64,000 nt of DNA from Lucinisca nassula (taxonomy: Eukaryota; Mollusca; Bivalvia; Lucinida; Lucinidae), in assembly GCA_963580285.1 (NCBI GenBank), contig OY757011.1:98642678-98706677 (forward strand), written 5' to 3'. The position numbers were made by a program, and so were the translations under genes. The notes under the pieces are model-generated. The model had not been told where the DNA came from and did not search any database. It was given only the letters and a program-made list of their open reading frames with translations. Numbering within the stretch: position 1 is the stretch's first letter; the number at the start of each line of letters is the position of its first letter. Below are positions 22,018 to 32,130 of this stretch, piece by piece.

Positions 22018-23039
22018 GTTTAAAAGTTATGTAAATAGATACTATGGCCAAGTTTTGGAGAATAATTTGAAATAATAACGATTTTATTGCATTTTTTATA
22101 CAATTTTCATAGATGGACCGGGATCTACACTGCTTGTACATGTAAATGTTTGCCTTGTTGTTTGTGATCTAAATGAATACATTATACTAAGTAACTTGAT
22201 TGTTTGATGGTCAGAAATGTGTGTGACTAAAACAATTTATTCAGCAGGATTCTGCTTAAGAAATTTAGTCAAAAATGGTTTAACTGGCTGGTCATCAGCA
22301 TGTCCCAGGTTAGGTAAATGCCAAGCCAGTAACATCCGAATCTACACTGATTGTACTTACTGCTTGCCATGTTGTTTTTGATTTAAATGAATACATTGTA
22401 GCTTGTACTTTGATAGTCAGGAATTGGTCTGACTAAATTAATTTATTCAGCAGGATACGGTTTTAGAAATTGTGTATATATAAAAAAATACGTCGAGTAT
22501 ATCCTTTGGATGCGCGTTTCACTGGTCATCAGGAGGTCAATGATTTGATAACGGCCCTGCTAGGAACATCTTGTCATGAAGATTGATCATTAAATCATTT
22601 CAAGTGTGATACTCCTCCTTCTGCTCATCCAAGAAGGGCAGTTATCAGTTTATTAAAGAAAGAATCTGCGCTGGACTAGTTGACAGTATAGGTGGCTAAG
22701 CCTGCCCAGGAAAACGTGATTAAGTAATTGACTCCCTTGATATGACATAAATAGTGTTGACAGGCCTTTTAAACTTTAAGGAAGACATCAGTGGAATAGA
22801 GTGCACATTTGAATATCTCCAAACAAGCATTTTTCTTGGTTATAACATGATTTGTTCTTATTAAATACAAAATTTCTACAGCCGTATCCTGCTGATCCTG
22901 ATGTTACTGGTTTGGCAGTTAGCTAACCTGGGACCTCCTGATGACCAGCCAGATCATCACGAAAACATGTCTATATAATTTTGACCCTCTTGAACCCCAC
23001 ATTTATATAGTAAAACTGGGGTTTACAGGAATAAACCTT

Positions 23040-23165
23040 ATTTTTCTTATTTCTGCTCTAAAATATAGATTGTGGTGACTCGTTAGAACCGCCCGGACGA
23101 GGCGGTTCTAAAGAGTACCCAAAATCTATATTTTTAGCAGAAATAAGAAAAATATCACAATTTTT
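23040..23165. repeat. GTACTCGTTAGAACC hairpin repeat
   Basis: GACTCGTTAGAACCGCC pairs with GGCGGTTCTAAAGAGTACC. The outer arms TTATTTCTGCTCTAAAATAT and ATATTTTTAGCAGAAATAAG also pair. Lies inside element D. Confidence 0.8.
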
Positions 23166-23627
23166 CATCATCAAATTTTAGTGTGTTTTTTTCGGTGGTA
23201 AAGTTTACAATGTATTTGTATAGGCGTGTTATCTTAATGTGAACCATTTGACTAAATTTATTAAGCAGAATCCTGCTAAATAAATTGTTTTAGTCACACA
23301 CATTTCTGTCCATCAAACAATCAAGTTACTAAGTATAATGTATTCATTTAAATCACAAACAAGAAGGCAAACAGTTAGAACAAGCAGTGTAGATCCCGGT
23401 CCATCAATGAAAATTGTATAAAAAGGCAAAAAATCATTATTATTGAAAATTATTCTCCCAAACTTGGCCACAGTATCTATTAACATAGCATTTAAACATG
23501 TATATGTCTAAATGTACAATAATCATGGTATAATTGGTGATATAGTTTGTTTTCGGTTACGAGAATTTGTTTTCGGTTATTTCCGGTAAAAGTTTGTTTT
23601 CGGTTTTCCCAAATACCGCAAGAACTC

Positions 23628-24115
23628 TGCAAGAACTGACATATACAAGGGATCCTTCTTTCCTCAGACAATTAGAGATTGGAATGTCCTTCCAGATTCG
23701 GTTATTTCATCCGAGGAAGGTGCAAAGGATAATATAGCTAAGTTTACTACTTTGTCGGAAGCTACGAACTAACTTGCCTTTTCACAAGTCTTGGTTTTCT
23801 GGCGAAAGAATGTGTACTGTACTGGTTGATCGCTTACGTATAAGCCTGCCCAGGAAAAGTGTGGATAGGTAAACGGACCGGCTCAAAAATGACCAAAAAT
23901 TGTTTTGACTGGGCCGTTAAACTCCAATACAAACAAACAAACACAAGTCTTGGTGAATGGATGTCATTTGACCTGTCACCAGTAATAATTCAGATCATCA
24001 TTAATCAATTTCCATCCTGTTTGTCTTTTTAATGTTTTATACATCCCGTGGATTCAACGTTGCGTCAATGTTGTGTGCCAGAAGAAAAAGAAGAAGAAAA
24101 GGAAGAAGAAGAAGC
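23628..24115 (+). pseudogene. LINE 3' end: RT C-terminus and 3'UTR
   Basis: 23628-23771 translates to …RTDIYKGSFFPQTIRDWNVLPDSVISSEEGAKDN…EATN-stop, the conserved C-terminal tail of Jockey/CR1-type LINE proteins (SFFPRTI.QWN.LP). The 3'UTR continues to an AGAAGAAAAAG-rich tail near 24110 and is interrupted by a SINE. 24116-24335 holds nothing recognisable. Confidence 0.75.
23796..23941 (+). mobile_element. tRNA-SINE (family 1), 5'-truncated, 13-bp target duplication
   Basis: Begins TTTCTGGCGAAAGAATGTG and ends GGGCCGTTAAACTCCAATAC plus (AAAC)n. CACAAGTCTTGGT at 23783-23795 and 23942-23954 is an exact 13-bp duplication of the LINE 3'UTR. Confidence 0.9.
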
Positions 24116-24334
24116 TTAAAAAATAGAAAAATCTTGGGAGAGCAACAATCACAAGACTTAGCCTACCCTGGGCAACAGTAGGAAAAGTAAACACTCACAG
24201 GGACGAGCACAACAACAAGCAATTGACAAACGGAACATTTCATTACGAAAACACACATACTTCTATATTGAAAATCTTACCACCCAAAAAATAAAATCTT
24301 TAGATATTTTATTATTATTATTATTTGCAGAAAA

Positions 24335-24382
24335 CGTAGATACATTTGTTGGCACTCATTAGAATCGCCTCGGCGAGGCAGT

Positions 24383-24386
<4 letters not shown>
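24335..24386. repeat. Left half of a hairpin repeat split by a LINE
   Basis: TTGGCACTCATTAGAATCGCCTCGGCGAGGCAGTTCT is the left arm, loop and start of the right arm of the GTACTCGTTAGAACC hairpin. The right arm resumes as TAACGAGCAGCCACAATCTATGCTTTTGAGCAG at 26755 beyond the LINE. Confidence 0.75.
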
Positions 24387-24430
<44 letters not shown>

Positions 24431-26754
24431 CTTATACTGAGTCGGTCATATCTGGCCATTACCTCAGTTGATTGGGTGGCTAAATTTAGAATTTAGCTGG
24501 AAAAAAAAAAGAAAAAAAAAAAAAAAGAGAGGCACTGGATGCGTCCTTAAAACTATTTACAATCTGCATAACAGAGGTATCCTAAAACGCATACCTCTGA
24601 GACCCAATCTTACACTGTGCGGGCTTTGAACCCTTCTGCGGACTTGGCATTCACCGCAGAGGAGGGAAGACTATTCCATTGGGGAATAGTTCTAGGAAAA
24701 AACGAGTTCTTCAGGGCATCACTATAGGACTGGTATCTACGATATTGTGAGTCGTTTAATTTTGATGCCCTTGTTTGGGTCGACAGTGTTACAGGGGTCA
24801 AGTACCTATCTTTATCAATAGACACTGAATCAGAGTGTATCTTGTAGAAGAAGGTTAAAGACGACTGCTCACGACGGGCCTCCAGGGACGGCCACTCTAG
24901 CTCATTAAGCATGTCACCGACGCTACTTCTATTTCGCCATCGCCTACAGGTCCATCGAGCAGCTGTCCTCTGCACCTTCTCCACCTGCTGAGTCTGAGTT
25001 TTAACATAGGGGTGCCAAATGGGTGATGCATATTCGAGTTGAGGGCGAACCAATGTTTTATATGCAACATCCTTTGTCTGCCTAGGTGCAAAAGCCAAGT
25101 TCCGTCTAAGGAATCCCAAAGTCCTAGTTGCTTTAGATGTAATCTCTGAGATATGTTGACCCCAATCAAGATCGTCAGTGATGGTGATACCAAGATATTT
25201 GGCGGATTGAACATGCTCCAAAACTTGTTGGTGAAGAGTATAGTCAAACTTAATTTGCTTGTCCGGAGGGTGTCGTGACACTCTCATTGAGTGACATTTG
25301 GCCACATTGAACTTCATTTGCCAATCGGCCTCCCACTGTGCAAGTTGATCCAGGTCATCTTGTAAAATAAGACAGTCAGAAGGAGAATATATGTTCCTAT
25401 ACAGGACACAATCATCAGCAAACAAACGGACCGATGACCTGATATTATCGGGGAGATCATTAATGAAAACCAAGAAAAGGACCGGTCCAAGGACCGAACC
25501 TTGGGGGACTCCAGATAAAACAGGGACTGGATCAGACGCTTGGCCATCAAGTACAACTTGTTGTGAGCGCCCAGAGAGCCATGAGCTAATCCACCTATGC
25601 GTGGATCCTCTTATCCCATAGTACTCCAGTTTATGTAATAGCCTTCTGTGAGGTACCTTGTCAAAGGCCTTAGCAAAGTCCATGATAATCAAGTCAGTCT
25701 GTTTGTGGCCACGATTTATGGCCCCATCCAGATTGCTCACAATGTCATGGTAAAATTGAACAAGCTGCGTTTCGCAAGACCTTTGACTCCGGAAACCATG
25801 TTGACAGTCAGCAAGAATGCTCTCAAAGGCTAAGTGCTTGTTGATGTTGCTTACTAATATATGCTCCAAGGTTTTGCAACAGATGCATGTTAGCGACACT
25901 GGTCTATAATTTGCTGCATCATATTTTTCCCCTTTTTTATAGACCGGGGTTACATTTGCTTGTCGCCAGTCATCTGGTACAGTGCCCTGGGCAAGTGATT
26001 GATTGAAGATAAAGGCCAACACAGGAGATATTTCAGCACTACATTCCTTAAGTACCCTGGCATTCAGGTCATCGGGCCCAGATGCCTTATGTATCTTGAG
26101 CTTACCTAACAGTTTAGCGACCCCATTGGGGTCAACTGTTATGTCCCCCATAGAGGGGAACGGACTTGCACCTTTAGATGGTAGCTCACCATCAGTTTCA
26201 CGCGTAAATGCTGATTGAAACTGTTTATTGCAAATATTAGCCTTATCGCGCGCATCTGTTTTTAGAATTCCATTTTCCCTTAGCGAAGTGATCCCAATCG
26301 CATCCTTTTTCAGGGACTTTACGAATGACCAAAACTTTTTAACTTTACCATTCTTTTGGGGACTATCGGGATCTATATTGTCATCTTCAAAGGTAAAGAT
26401 GCTGGAAACATGCTTCCAATATGCATCTCTTATAACCTTTTGCACATGTGCTCTGAACCGTTTGTAATGGTTCTTAACGTCAGGGCTGCTAGACTTGCGA
26501 GCACGAAAATACATTCTATTCCGTCTTCTGATGAGATGCTTGATCGTGTTATCGATCCATGGTGCCCTATATTTTGTTTTGGTCATTTTAGTTGGTATAA
26601 ACCTTTCCATTGCCGTGGTTAATTCGGACTTAAAACTGACCCACAGGTCATTAACTGACATGTGTGAGAGGTCAGAGGAAAGGAACGAATCCTTAAATCG
26701 CGCCATATGGTCTCGCAGACCATCCATATCCGCACGTTTGTAGAGAAAAACTTT
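24387..26754 (-). mobile_element. 5'-truncated Jockey/CR1-type LINE with GATA tail
   Basis: Minus-strand element: ORF, ~180-bp 3'UTR, A/T-rich stretch, the 3' terminus CCGACTCAGTATAAGAAGAT and a (GATA)n tail, seen on the plus strand as (TATC)n at 24387-24428. An independent 87-bp copy of the same 3' end at 37435 confirms where the element stops. It was inserted into the hairpin repeat; the short shared TTCT at both junctions may be the target duplication. Confidence 0.85.
24610..26727 (-). CDS. LINE reverse transcriptase, 705 aa, uninterrupted
   Basis: The N-terminal ~200 residues are the linker after a lost endonuclease (AMERFIPTKMTKTKYRAPWID, basic RRRNRMYFRARK). The RT domain has GPDDLNARVLKE, WRQANVTPVYKKG, NYRPVSLTCICCKTLEHIL, HGFRSQRSCETQLVQF, IMDFAKAFDKVPH, SGVPQGSVLGPVLFLVFINDLP, the catalytic LFADDCVLY, KCHSMRVSR and KYLGITIT. 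The C-terminus has KTLVRPQLEYASPIWHPY and SFFPRTIPQWNSLPSSAV. The absence of frameshifts over 2.1 kb indicates a recent copy. The endonuclease domain is missing because of 5' truncation. Confidence 0.93.
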   Translation of the reverse strand: MDGLRDHMARFKDSFLSSDLSHMSVNDLWVSFKSELTTAMERFIPTKMTKTKYRAPWIDNTIKHLIRRRNRMYFRARKSSSPDVKNHYKRFRAHVQKVIRDAYWKHVSSIFTFEDDNIDPDSPQKNGKVKKFWSFVKSLKKDAIGITSLRENGILKTDARDKANICNKQFQSAFTRETDGELPSKGASPFPSMGDITVDPNGVAKLLGKLKIHKASGPDDLNARVLKECSAEISPVLAFIFNQSLAQGTVPDDWRQANVTPVYKKGEKYDAANYRPVSLTCICCKTLEHILVSNINKHLAFESILADCQHGFRSQRSCETQLVQFYHDIVSNLDGAINRGHKQTDLIIMDFAKAFDKVPHRRLLHKLEYYGIRGSTHRWISSWLSGRSQQVVLDGQASDPVPVLSGVPQGSVLGPVLFLVFINDLPDNIRSSVRLFADDCVLYRNIYSPSDCLILQDDLDQLAQWEADWQMKFNVAKCHSMRVSRHPPDKQIKFDYTLHQQVLEHVQSAKYLGITITDDLDWGQHISEITSKATRTLGFLRRNLAFAPRQTKDVAYKTLVRPQLEYASPIWHPYVKTQTQQVEKVQRTAARWTCRRWRNRSSVGDMLNELEWPSLEARREQSSLTFFYKIHSDSVSIDKDRYLTPVTLSTQTRASKLNDSQYRRYQSYSDALKNSFFPRTIPQWNSLPSSAVNAKSAEGFKARTV

Positions 26755-27060
26755 CTAACGAGCAGCCACAATCTATGCTTTTGAGCAGAATAAATAAATA
26801 ATGTATACCCCTGGAATCCTCAGTTTTACTATATAAAAGTGGGGTTAAAGGGGTCAAAATTATATAGGCATTATTGTGTCTCTGATGGTAGCTTTGGGTT
26901 AATTGTATCGATTCCTGATACAATTCTGTTATGTCCTTTTCCTCAGATGGGTTGATTGGACTGTTAGGAAGCACTTAACAACAAATGCACGATATAGAAC
27001 AAATTGCAGAACTGTTTTGTTGAAATAATAATAATAAACAAGTAGGACAAGAGGACCAAT
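26755..27060. repeat. Right half of split hairpin repeat and flank
   Basis: TAACGAGCAGCCACAATCTA continues the hairpin cut at 24386, followed by the family's outer sequence (GTATACCCCTGGAATCCTCAG…AAAAGTGGGGTTAAAGGGG). The remainder is unassigned. Confidence 0.6.
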
Positions 27061-27860
27061 ATGGCCCTGAAGCGCTCACCTAATTTCGAGATGTCACATA
27101 ACTTCTGAAATAAGTTCCGAAAGTCATATGGAAACCTGACAGCCATCTTATTCATTGACGCATATCTGTTGCACTTCGATCGGTAGAAGGTCACCTTGAA
27201 GTTTCTATACTCTTTTAATTTTGTCAGCCATTTACTCTATTGTAGCAAAACCATTTTAGTAGAAAAGAAGTGAATTGTGGAAATGGCTAGGAATCGATAC
27301 AATATTAACCCACAACCCCCATCAGTGACACCAAAGGGAAAGAAACACAATTATGAAATAACTATAATGCAATGGAAACATCAATAGCGGAAAACCAAAA
27401 GGACAGTTACTTTCCCACAGAATGGCCAATTGGCTATCCAAAACAAAATAATATAAGCGATACAAACACTCAAAAGACAAACCATAACAAAAATAAACCG
27501 CGACAGAAGAACCACCACCCGAACAACCTTCCTGTGAAGTTTGAAATGAATTAAGCCAAAGGTATGAGAGGACTTGTCATTTAAAAACATTTATATTTTA
27601 AGCTCCGACAGCCATCTTGTTCATACAAACAGAACTATTAAGCAGCTGCTTCTGTAGAGGATCATCTAATAGAAGTGAAGACAATGATCAAGAATCGATA
27701 CAATTAACCCACACCTGTCATCAGAGAACCAAAGGGAAAGGAATACAGTGCCTAATGGAAACATCACTAGCGGAAAGCCAAAAGGACAGTCACTTTCCCG
27801 CTAAAATGCCAAGTGGCTATCCAAAACAAAAAAAAAATATATATATAATTAAGGCGTAAT
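27060..27860 (-). repeat. Dispersed repeat (CGATACAATTAACCC family), two partial copies
   Basis: AGGAATCGATACAAT.TTAACCC, GACACCAAAGGGAAAGAAAC and GGACAGTTACTTTCC occur at 27290-27500 and again at 27690-27840. They match, inverted, the segment at 33230-33500. The part at 27070-27250 (AAATGGCTGACAAAATTAAA on the minus strand) matches 33490-33620. Open frames here read through this repeat. Confidence 0.7.
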
Positions 27861-28270
27861 TATAACAAATTTAGTGACACAGAGGCCTTTCTGATATTTA
27901 ATCTTCATCAGTGTGTCTCAACCCCAAAGTTTTGAAACCGAAACGTATGATGGACAAGACCCGGCACACACCGACCGACGTAGCCTATGAGACAGGTCAG
28001 CTGGAGGCATCAGGCAAGAGAGCCTACCCGCGGACTTATAGGCGTCCCCCACCGATACACACATTCAAAAACGAAATATAACAAAAAAAAAAAAAAAAAA
28101 AAAAAACGCACCAGAAGAACCGCCTGTGCAAGATTCATGTGACGTTTGAATGAGATTGGACCAAAGGTATAAGAGGAGTCATCATTTAAAAGTGTGTTTT
28201 TTTTTTTTTTTTTTTTTTTCATTTTTAACTCTGGCAGCCATCTTGTTCATTGGAACATAACTGTTTTAGC
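27861..28270. other. Unassigned, with a homopolymer A/T pair
   Basis: Poly-A (28081-28105) and poly-T (28196-28219) runs surround another partial copy of the CAGCCATCTTGTTCAT repeat. No gene-like feature. Confidence 0.4.
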
Positions 28271-28273
28271 TAA

Positions 28274-28823
28274 TTAAAGGTGCATTATTGAGCTAACTGG
28301 AAAAAATGCTTCCAAAAATAAAATACATATAGCCGATATTTTTCTTTAAAATAATACAAATGAATGCATTTTATGCAAAAATGCGAACAATTATGATGAC
28401 AGGTAAACGAGTTTGAGAGGGATTCCCTAACTAGGTTTCGAACACTAGTTAGATCTATTTTTAGTTCGTGACAAAAATAGAATCCCCATATATGACGTTA
28501 TGCGACGTTCATTTTTGGCCTTGTTTTCTTAGGCCATGCCTGAATCGGAAAAAAATATGACGCTGAATACCATGCCATAAGTAACGACACTCAGAGACGA
28601 TACTGTCGCTATGTATGTGCAAAGTGCCAGATTTATTTTTAGAACAGAAATTCTGAACACTTGTTCAGAGCGAAGGGTAAACTCGAATGAAAACGACCAT
28701 TTTCACAAAGTTCTGAAGCTGTATTTGGCTCCAAAAGTGTACACATGACAAAGGAGTATGCATTGAAGATAAAAATCAGAAGAAAAAAAAATGAGACCCG
28801 GAAGCTCAATAATGCACCTTTAA
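28274..28823. mobile_element. 550-bp MITE with ~20-bp inverted ends
   Basis: TAAAGGTGCATTATTGAGCT at the left and AGCTCAATAATGCACCTTTA at the right are exact inverted repeats. The interior has no open frame of note. Ends adjoin TTAA-like sequence. The family is not assigned. Confidence 0.75.
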
Positions 28824-29317
28824 GGAGGGGGTAACCTAAGTAACATTCATGAGAAGTTTGAATGAAATCAGACTAAAGGTGAAGAATAATTTCTCATTTA
28901 TAGTTTTGTCCATTTTAAGCTCTGTTGGTCATTATGTTCATCAGAGCTGAACCATTTTAGATATTTTGGGAGAGGTCAACTAAGCAACATGCTTATGAAG
29001 TTTGAATAAAAATTACTCAGGGGTGTTGAAGAAGTAGTGGTTTAATTTTTTTTTCCATTTCATTTTTAGTCTGGTGGCAATCTTTTTCATCGAAACGGAA
29101 AGAATCCAGCTATTTTGACAGATAGCTGCCTATACAACATTCCTATAAAAAGAAATTGAAGGCAAATAACAGGAATCGATATAATTAACCCACGGCTCCC
29201 ATCAGAGACACCGAAGGGAATGAAACACAAACAGGAAATGGCTAGACCCCAATGAAAACATCAACAGCAGAAAGCCAAAAAAGACAGTAACTTTCGCATA
29301 AAATGGCCAGCTGGATA

Positions 29318-29357
<40 letters not shown>

Positions 29358-29740
29358 TAACAACAATAAACCGCGACAGAAGATCCACCGGGGGCTTAAA
29401 TCGATTTAACGCGGCCGCATTTCTCGCCCTTACTTCGAATTCCGTCGCGATTTAGACAAATACTTTGTTCAGTCCGCATGAAGGACTCCTAAATCATCCG
29501 TGTAGCATCTCCGAGAACACAAAATCAAACTACCAACTACAACATCGCAACGACTTCGGCACCCAATTTCGTAAAATCATTCTGCGATAAAAAGATTGGG
29601 TTCAACATAAATGTAATACGACAGACTGCATGCATGGTAGTTAACCCAATCACGGTTGACAACTTTGCTTCCCTTTTTAATTTCACGCCGGTGGGTCAGG
29701 CCTCAGATTCTATGACTGTTCCAGCTTAAAGGCTTACTGA
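28824..29740. repeat. Mosaic dispersed repeat, left of the retrozyme
   Basis: Contains copies of the CAGCCATCTTGTTCAT and CGATACAATTAACCC repeats and a (GA)n run (29322-29352). Then comes a segment (29400-29740) that matches 32660-32870 (CACCCAATTTCGTAAAATCA, ACGCCGGTGGGTC). Confidence 0.65.
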
Positions 29741-29745
29741 ATCGA

Positions 29746-29791
29746 GGGTCACTGATGAGGCCTCATTAGCCGAAACTGGCTAATCTGGCCC
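29746..29791 (+). ncRNA. Hammerhead ribozyme motif, type I, partly degenerate
   Basis: Stem I GGGTCA/TGGCCC, core CTGATGA (29752-29758), stem II GGC…GCC, GAAA (29772-29775), cleavage triplet ATC. C after GAAA cannot pair with the A before TC, so stem III is weak. Probably poorly active. Confidence 0.7.
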
Positions 29792-30004
29792 AGAAAATAT
29801 GCACACTTCATATATTCCACTTCTGTGGTGTATTCATTGCTTCCAAAGGATAACCATTTTATAGAACACATTTTACGTCACTGCAGCTGGTGTCTGGGAA
29901 TGTGTGGCGGCCGTAAAAAGTCTCCCTGCCTACATCATAGTGTAGTTTGTATTTTTGGTCCTTTGGGATCATTGATTCCATTGTGAAATTTTGAAAACAA
30001 TTGA

Positions 30005-30050
30005 GGGTCGCTGATGAGGCCTAATTGACCGAAACAAGCTAGTCTGGCCC
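30005..30050 (+). ncRNA. Hammerhead ribozyme motif, type I
   Basis: Core CTGATGA (30011-30017), stem II GGCC/GACC with loop TAATT (one mismatched position), GAAA (30031-30034), cleavage triplet GTC (30042-30044), stem I GGGTCG/TGGCCC. The A-to-G change beside the core converts an A-U pair into G·U. Confidence 0.75.
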
Positions 30051-30130
30051 AGAAAACATGCACACTTCATATTATCCAGTTCTGTGGTGTATTCCTTTCT
30101 TTCAAAGCATAACCCTTTTATAGAACATAT

Positions 30131-30680
30131 TTACTGAGAATTAAAGAGAATTTAATTTTATGTTATGTTGGATGGTGCCTGATGCTCCCCATTGGAATCT
30201 AACTGTTGGTTTCCTTTTGCTCCAGCTTTTCAGTGGTTTCTTGCTGTTGAGTTCTCACAATTGTTTCATCTGTTTGGTTGTTTGATTTCTGTGTTCTCAG
30301 AGATGTTGCATTGATGAGTTTGGAGGCTTTCATTTGGACTGAATCAGTTATTTGTCTACGAGTAAGGGCGAGGAGTGCAGCCACATAAAATCGATTTAAG
30401 TCCCAAGTGGGGGTTCTTCTATCGCGGTTTATTTTTGTAACGGTTTGTCGTTTGAGTGTGTACATCGCTTATACTATTTTGTTTTGGATAGCAAATTAGC
30501 CATTTGGAGGGAAGTAACTGTCCTTTTAGCTTTCCGCTATTGATGTTTCCGTTGGAGTCTAGTTATTTCATTTTTTTTCTGTGTCTTTCTCTTTTGTGTC
30601 ACTGATGGGAGCTGTGAGTTAATTGTATCGTTTCCTGATCATTGCATTCACTTCTATTTGTTACTTTGAACACTTTGTAA
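30131..30680 (+). repeat. Dispersed repeat, right of the retrozyme
   Basis: Continues the segment matched at 32870-33440: CTAACTGTTGGTTTC, CAGTGGTTTCTTGCTGT, ATCGCGGTTTATTTTTGT, TAACTGTCCTTTTAGCTTTC. Together with 29400-29740 it forms one repeat split by the retrozyme. Confidence 0.75.
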
Positions 30681-31550
30681 GCCTAAAAATACTATATTCA
30701 CTTAAACCCAATAGGTCTCGAATCGACGTCAATAAGGATGCGTTCATTAAATATTGAATAACTTGCTTAAAACACGGAGTATCTTAGCAAAATAAAATGT
30801 TATGTGCTTTGAAAAACAAAACAAAACAAAACAAATTAAAAAACAACAACAATAAAACAAAAACAAACAAACAAAAACAACAAACAAACTGGTCTTTCCG
30901 GAATCTAAATATAGCATACCCATGCAATTTTGTCCGAAGGGACATTTTCTTGCGTCAAGGCTAAGGCCCATATGTCAGCAGCTATATCTTCTTGCAAACT
31001 TCTTAAACATATTTTTGCATATATGCAGTGAGGACACTGATCAGACTGTTCCTCTAGGAACAGTCTTATTTGGGTTCACGCCGCAAAACAAAAAAAAAAA
31101 CTGCCCCCAATGAGGTGGTTCTAATGTGCACCCATAACCTAAAATTGGAATATATAAGATTAAAATTTAGCAGGAAAAAAGTTTTGGAGCCTTCGTCTTC
31201 TTGGACAACCAGTAAAATAACATGTTTACAAATCAATATAATTAAAAACCTTTGTTACCCCCACTTTCTTTAGAGAAAAGTGGAGCTTAATATTGTAATA
31301 TTTTAATTAATTTTAGTTTTGCTATAGAGAAACGTGGTGTTTACGAAGGGGTGCGTGTGGTATTCATTTTTGTCCTTATATTTGCTCAAAAACAAAAACT
31401 GTGGGTACTCGTTAGAACCGCCTCATTGAGGCAGTTATAACAAGCACTCCAATATATATTTGGATTGTGAGTACTTGTTAGAACCACATCATTCGGAATA
31501 AGAATTGTTAATGGTGACACGTCAAATGACATTCATACACCAGGACCTGT
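30681..31550. other. Low-complexity and hairpin-repeat remnants
   Basis: (AAAC/CAAA)n run at 30820-30890, a piggyBac-MITE core remnant (CTGATCAGACTGTTCC…GGAACAGTC, 31038-31065) and hairpin-family pieces at 31108-31140 and 31375-31480 (GGGTACTCGTTAGAACCGCC). No gene seen. Confidence 0.55.
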
Positions 31551-31590
31551 GGTCCGGGATGTTAGTCCGGGATGTTAGTCCCTAGCTCGC
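31551..31590. repeat. GTCCGGGATGTTA, three tandem copies
   Basis: GGTCCGGGATGTTAGTCCGG and its continuation give 13-bp repeats, directly after a CAAATGACATTCATACACCA segment that also occurs at 17410. Confidence 0.7.
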
Positions 31591-32130
31591 ACCAAAGAGG
31601 TAAACTTAGCTTTACCGTCCTCAGCCCTTCAGTTTGAGGCATTGAGGCAGAACTCACAATCTATATTTTAGACTAGAATTAAAAAAAAAAAAAAAAAAAA
31701 AAAATCAATCAAACATTTTCTTCCGAAAAAATGTTAGTTCTAGGAATAATACTAACAGTGCAAGGATGTGTTATTGTAATTACATGACTGTATTATGTTC
31801 TATTTCCTTTAGTATTTGAATTTGTTTTCTTGCATAAATATCTATGCGCATGGCTGTTTGAAGCCATTGTCAAATGGACAGAAAGCCGTGCTAAAACAGC
31901 AAAAACCATGCTCAAATCATGAAATTCGCGTGCTGTTTGAACATGGATTTGGAGCTTTTATTTTCACAAGACTGTCCTTGCTTTGTTTACGTTACGTTGA
32001 GCGACGTAACGTTATCGCCCTGAGGGTAGCGTTTTATGGTTCTGACGTCAGATGGTTACTGCGTGACAACGTAATTGTAAACAACGTTCTGAACTGGCCG
32101 CCATGTTGGTTCGCCGGTCGCATTTGAAAT
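31591..32130. other. Unassigned, CpG- and palindrome-rich
   Basis: An open frame of 103 codons at 31816-32127 has no recognised domain. The region holds ACGTTACGTTGAGCGACGTAACG, a perfect CRE-type TGACGTCA (32043) and CCGCCATGTTGG (a YY1-like site). It may be a decayed promoter or just AT/GC mosaic. Confidence 0.25.

Larger units (their letters stand above)
20271..23618. mobile_element. Element D: DNA transposon with iterated ACCGAAAACAAA ends, 9-bp target duplication
   Basis: Left end GGGTATTTGGGAAAACCGAA and right end TTCGGTTTTCCCAAATACCG form inverted repeats that continue for several hundred bp (compare 22019-22290 with 23260-23480). ACCGAAAACAAA occurs three times per end. CAAGAACTC flanks it at 20262-20270 and 23619-23627. 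It contains element C, a decayed SINE-like stretch (22500-22770), and a GTACTCGTTAGAACC hairpin (23040-23165). No transposase was found, so it is probably a non-autonomous foldback. It lies 141 bp upstream of the RNF2 start codon. Confidence 0.85.
29741..30130 (+). mobile_element. Retrozyme-like element, 390 bp, two hammerhead motifs, 7-bp target duplication
   Basis: About 1.5 units of the 261-bp repeat. TTACTGA at 29734-29740 and 30131-30137 flanks it. The surrounding repeat is present elsewhere without the insertion: 32867-32886 reads GCTTATTGAGAATTAGAGAG, against GCTTACTGA…TTACTGAGAATTAAAG here. The 3' end …CTTTTATAGAACATAT is the same as in the long array at 48756. This fits a small non-autonomous retroelement copied from a circular or multimeric hammerhead RNA. 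Confidence 0.8.

Noticed and set aside
23619..23627. CAAGAACTC as part of the LINE alone and not a target duplication
   Set aside because: The same 9-mer at 20262-20270 abuts the exactly matching inverted end of element D, which is better explained by transposition.
31816..32127. 103-codon open frame as a gene
   Set aside because: No recognisable domain, no splice or promoter support; contains palindromic ACGTTACG sequence more like a decayed element.
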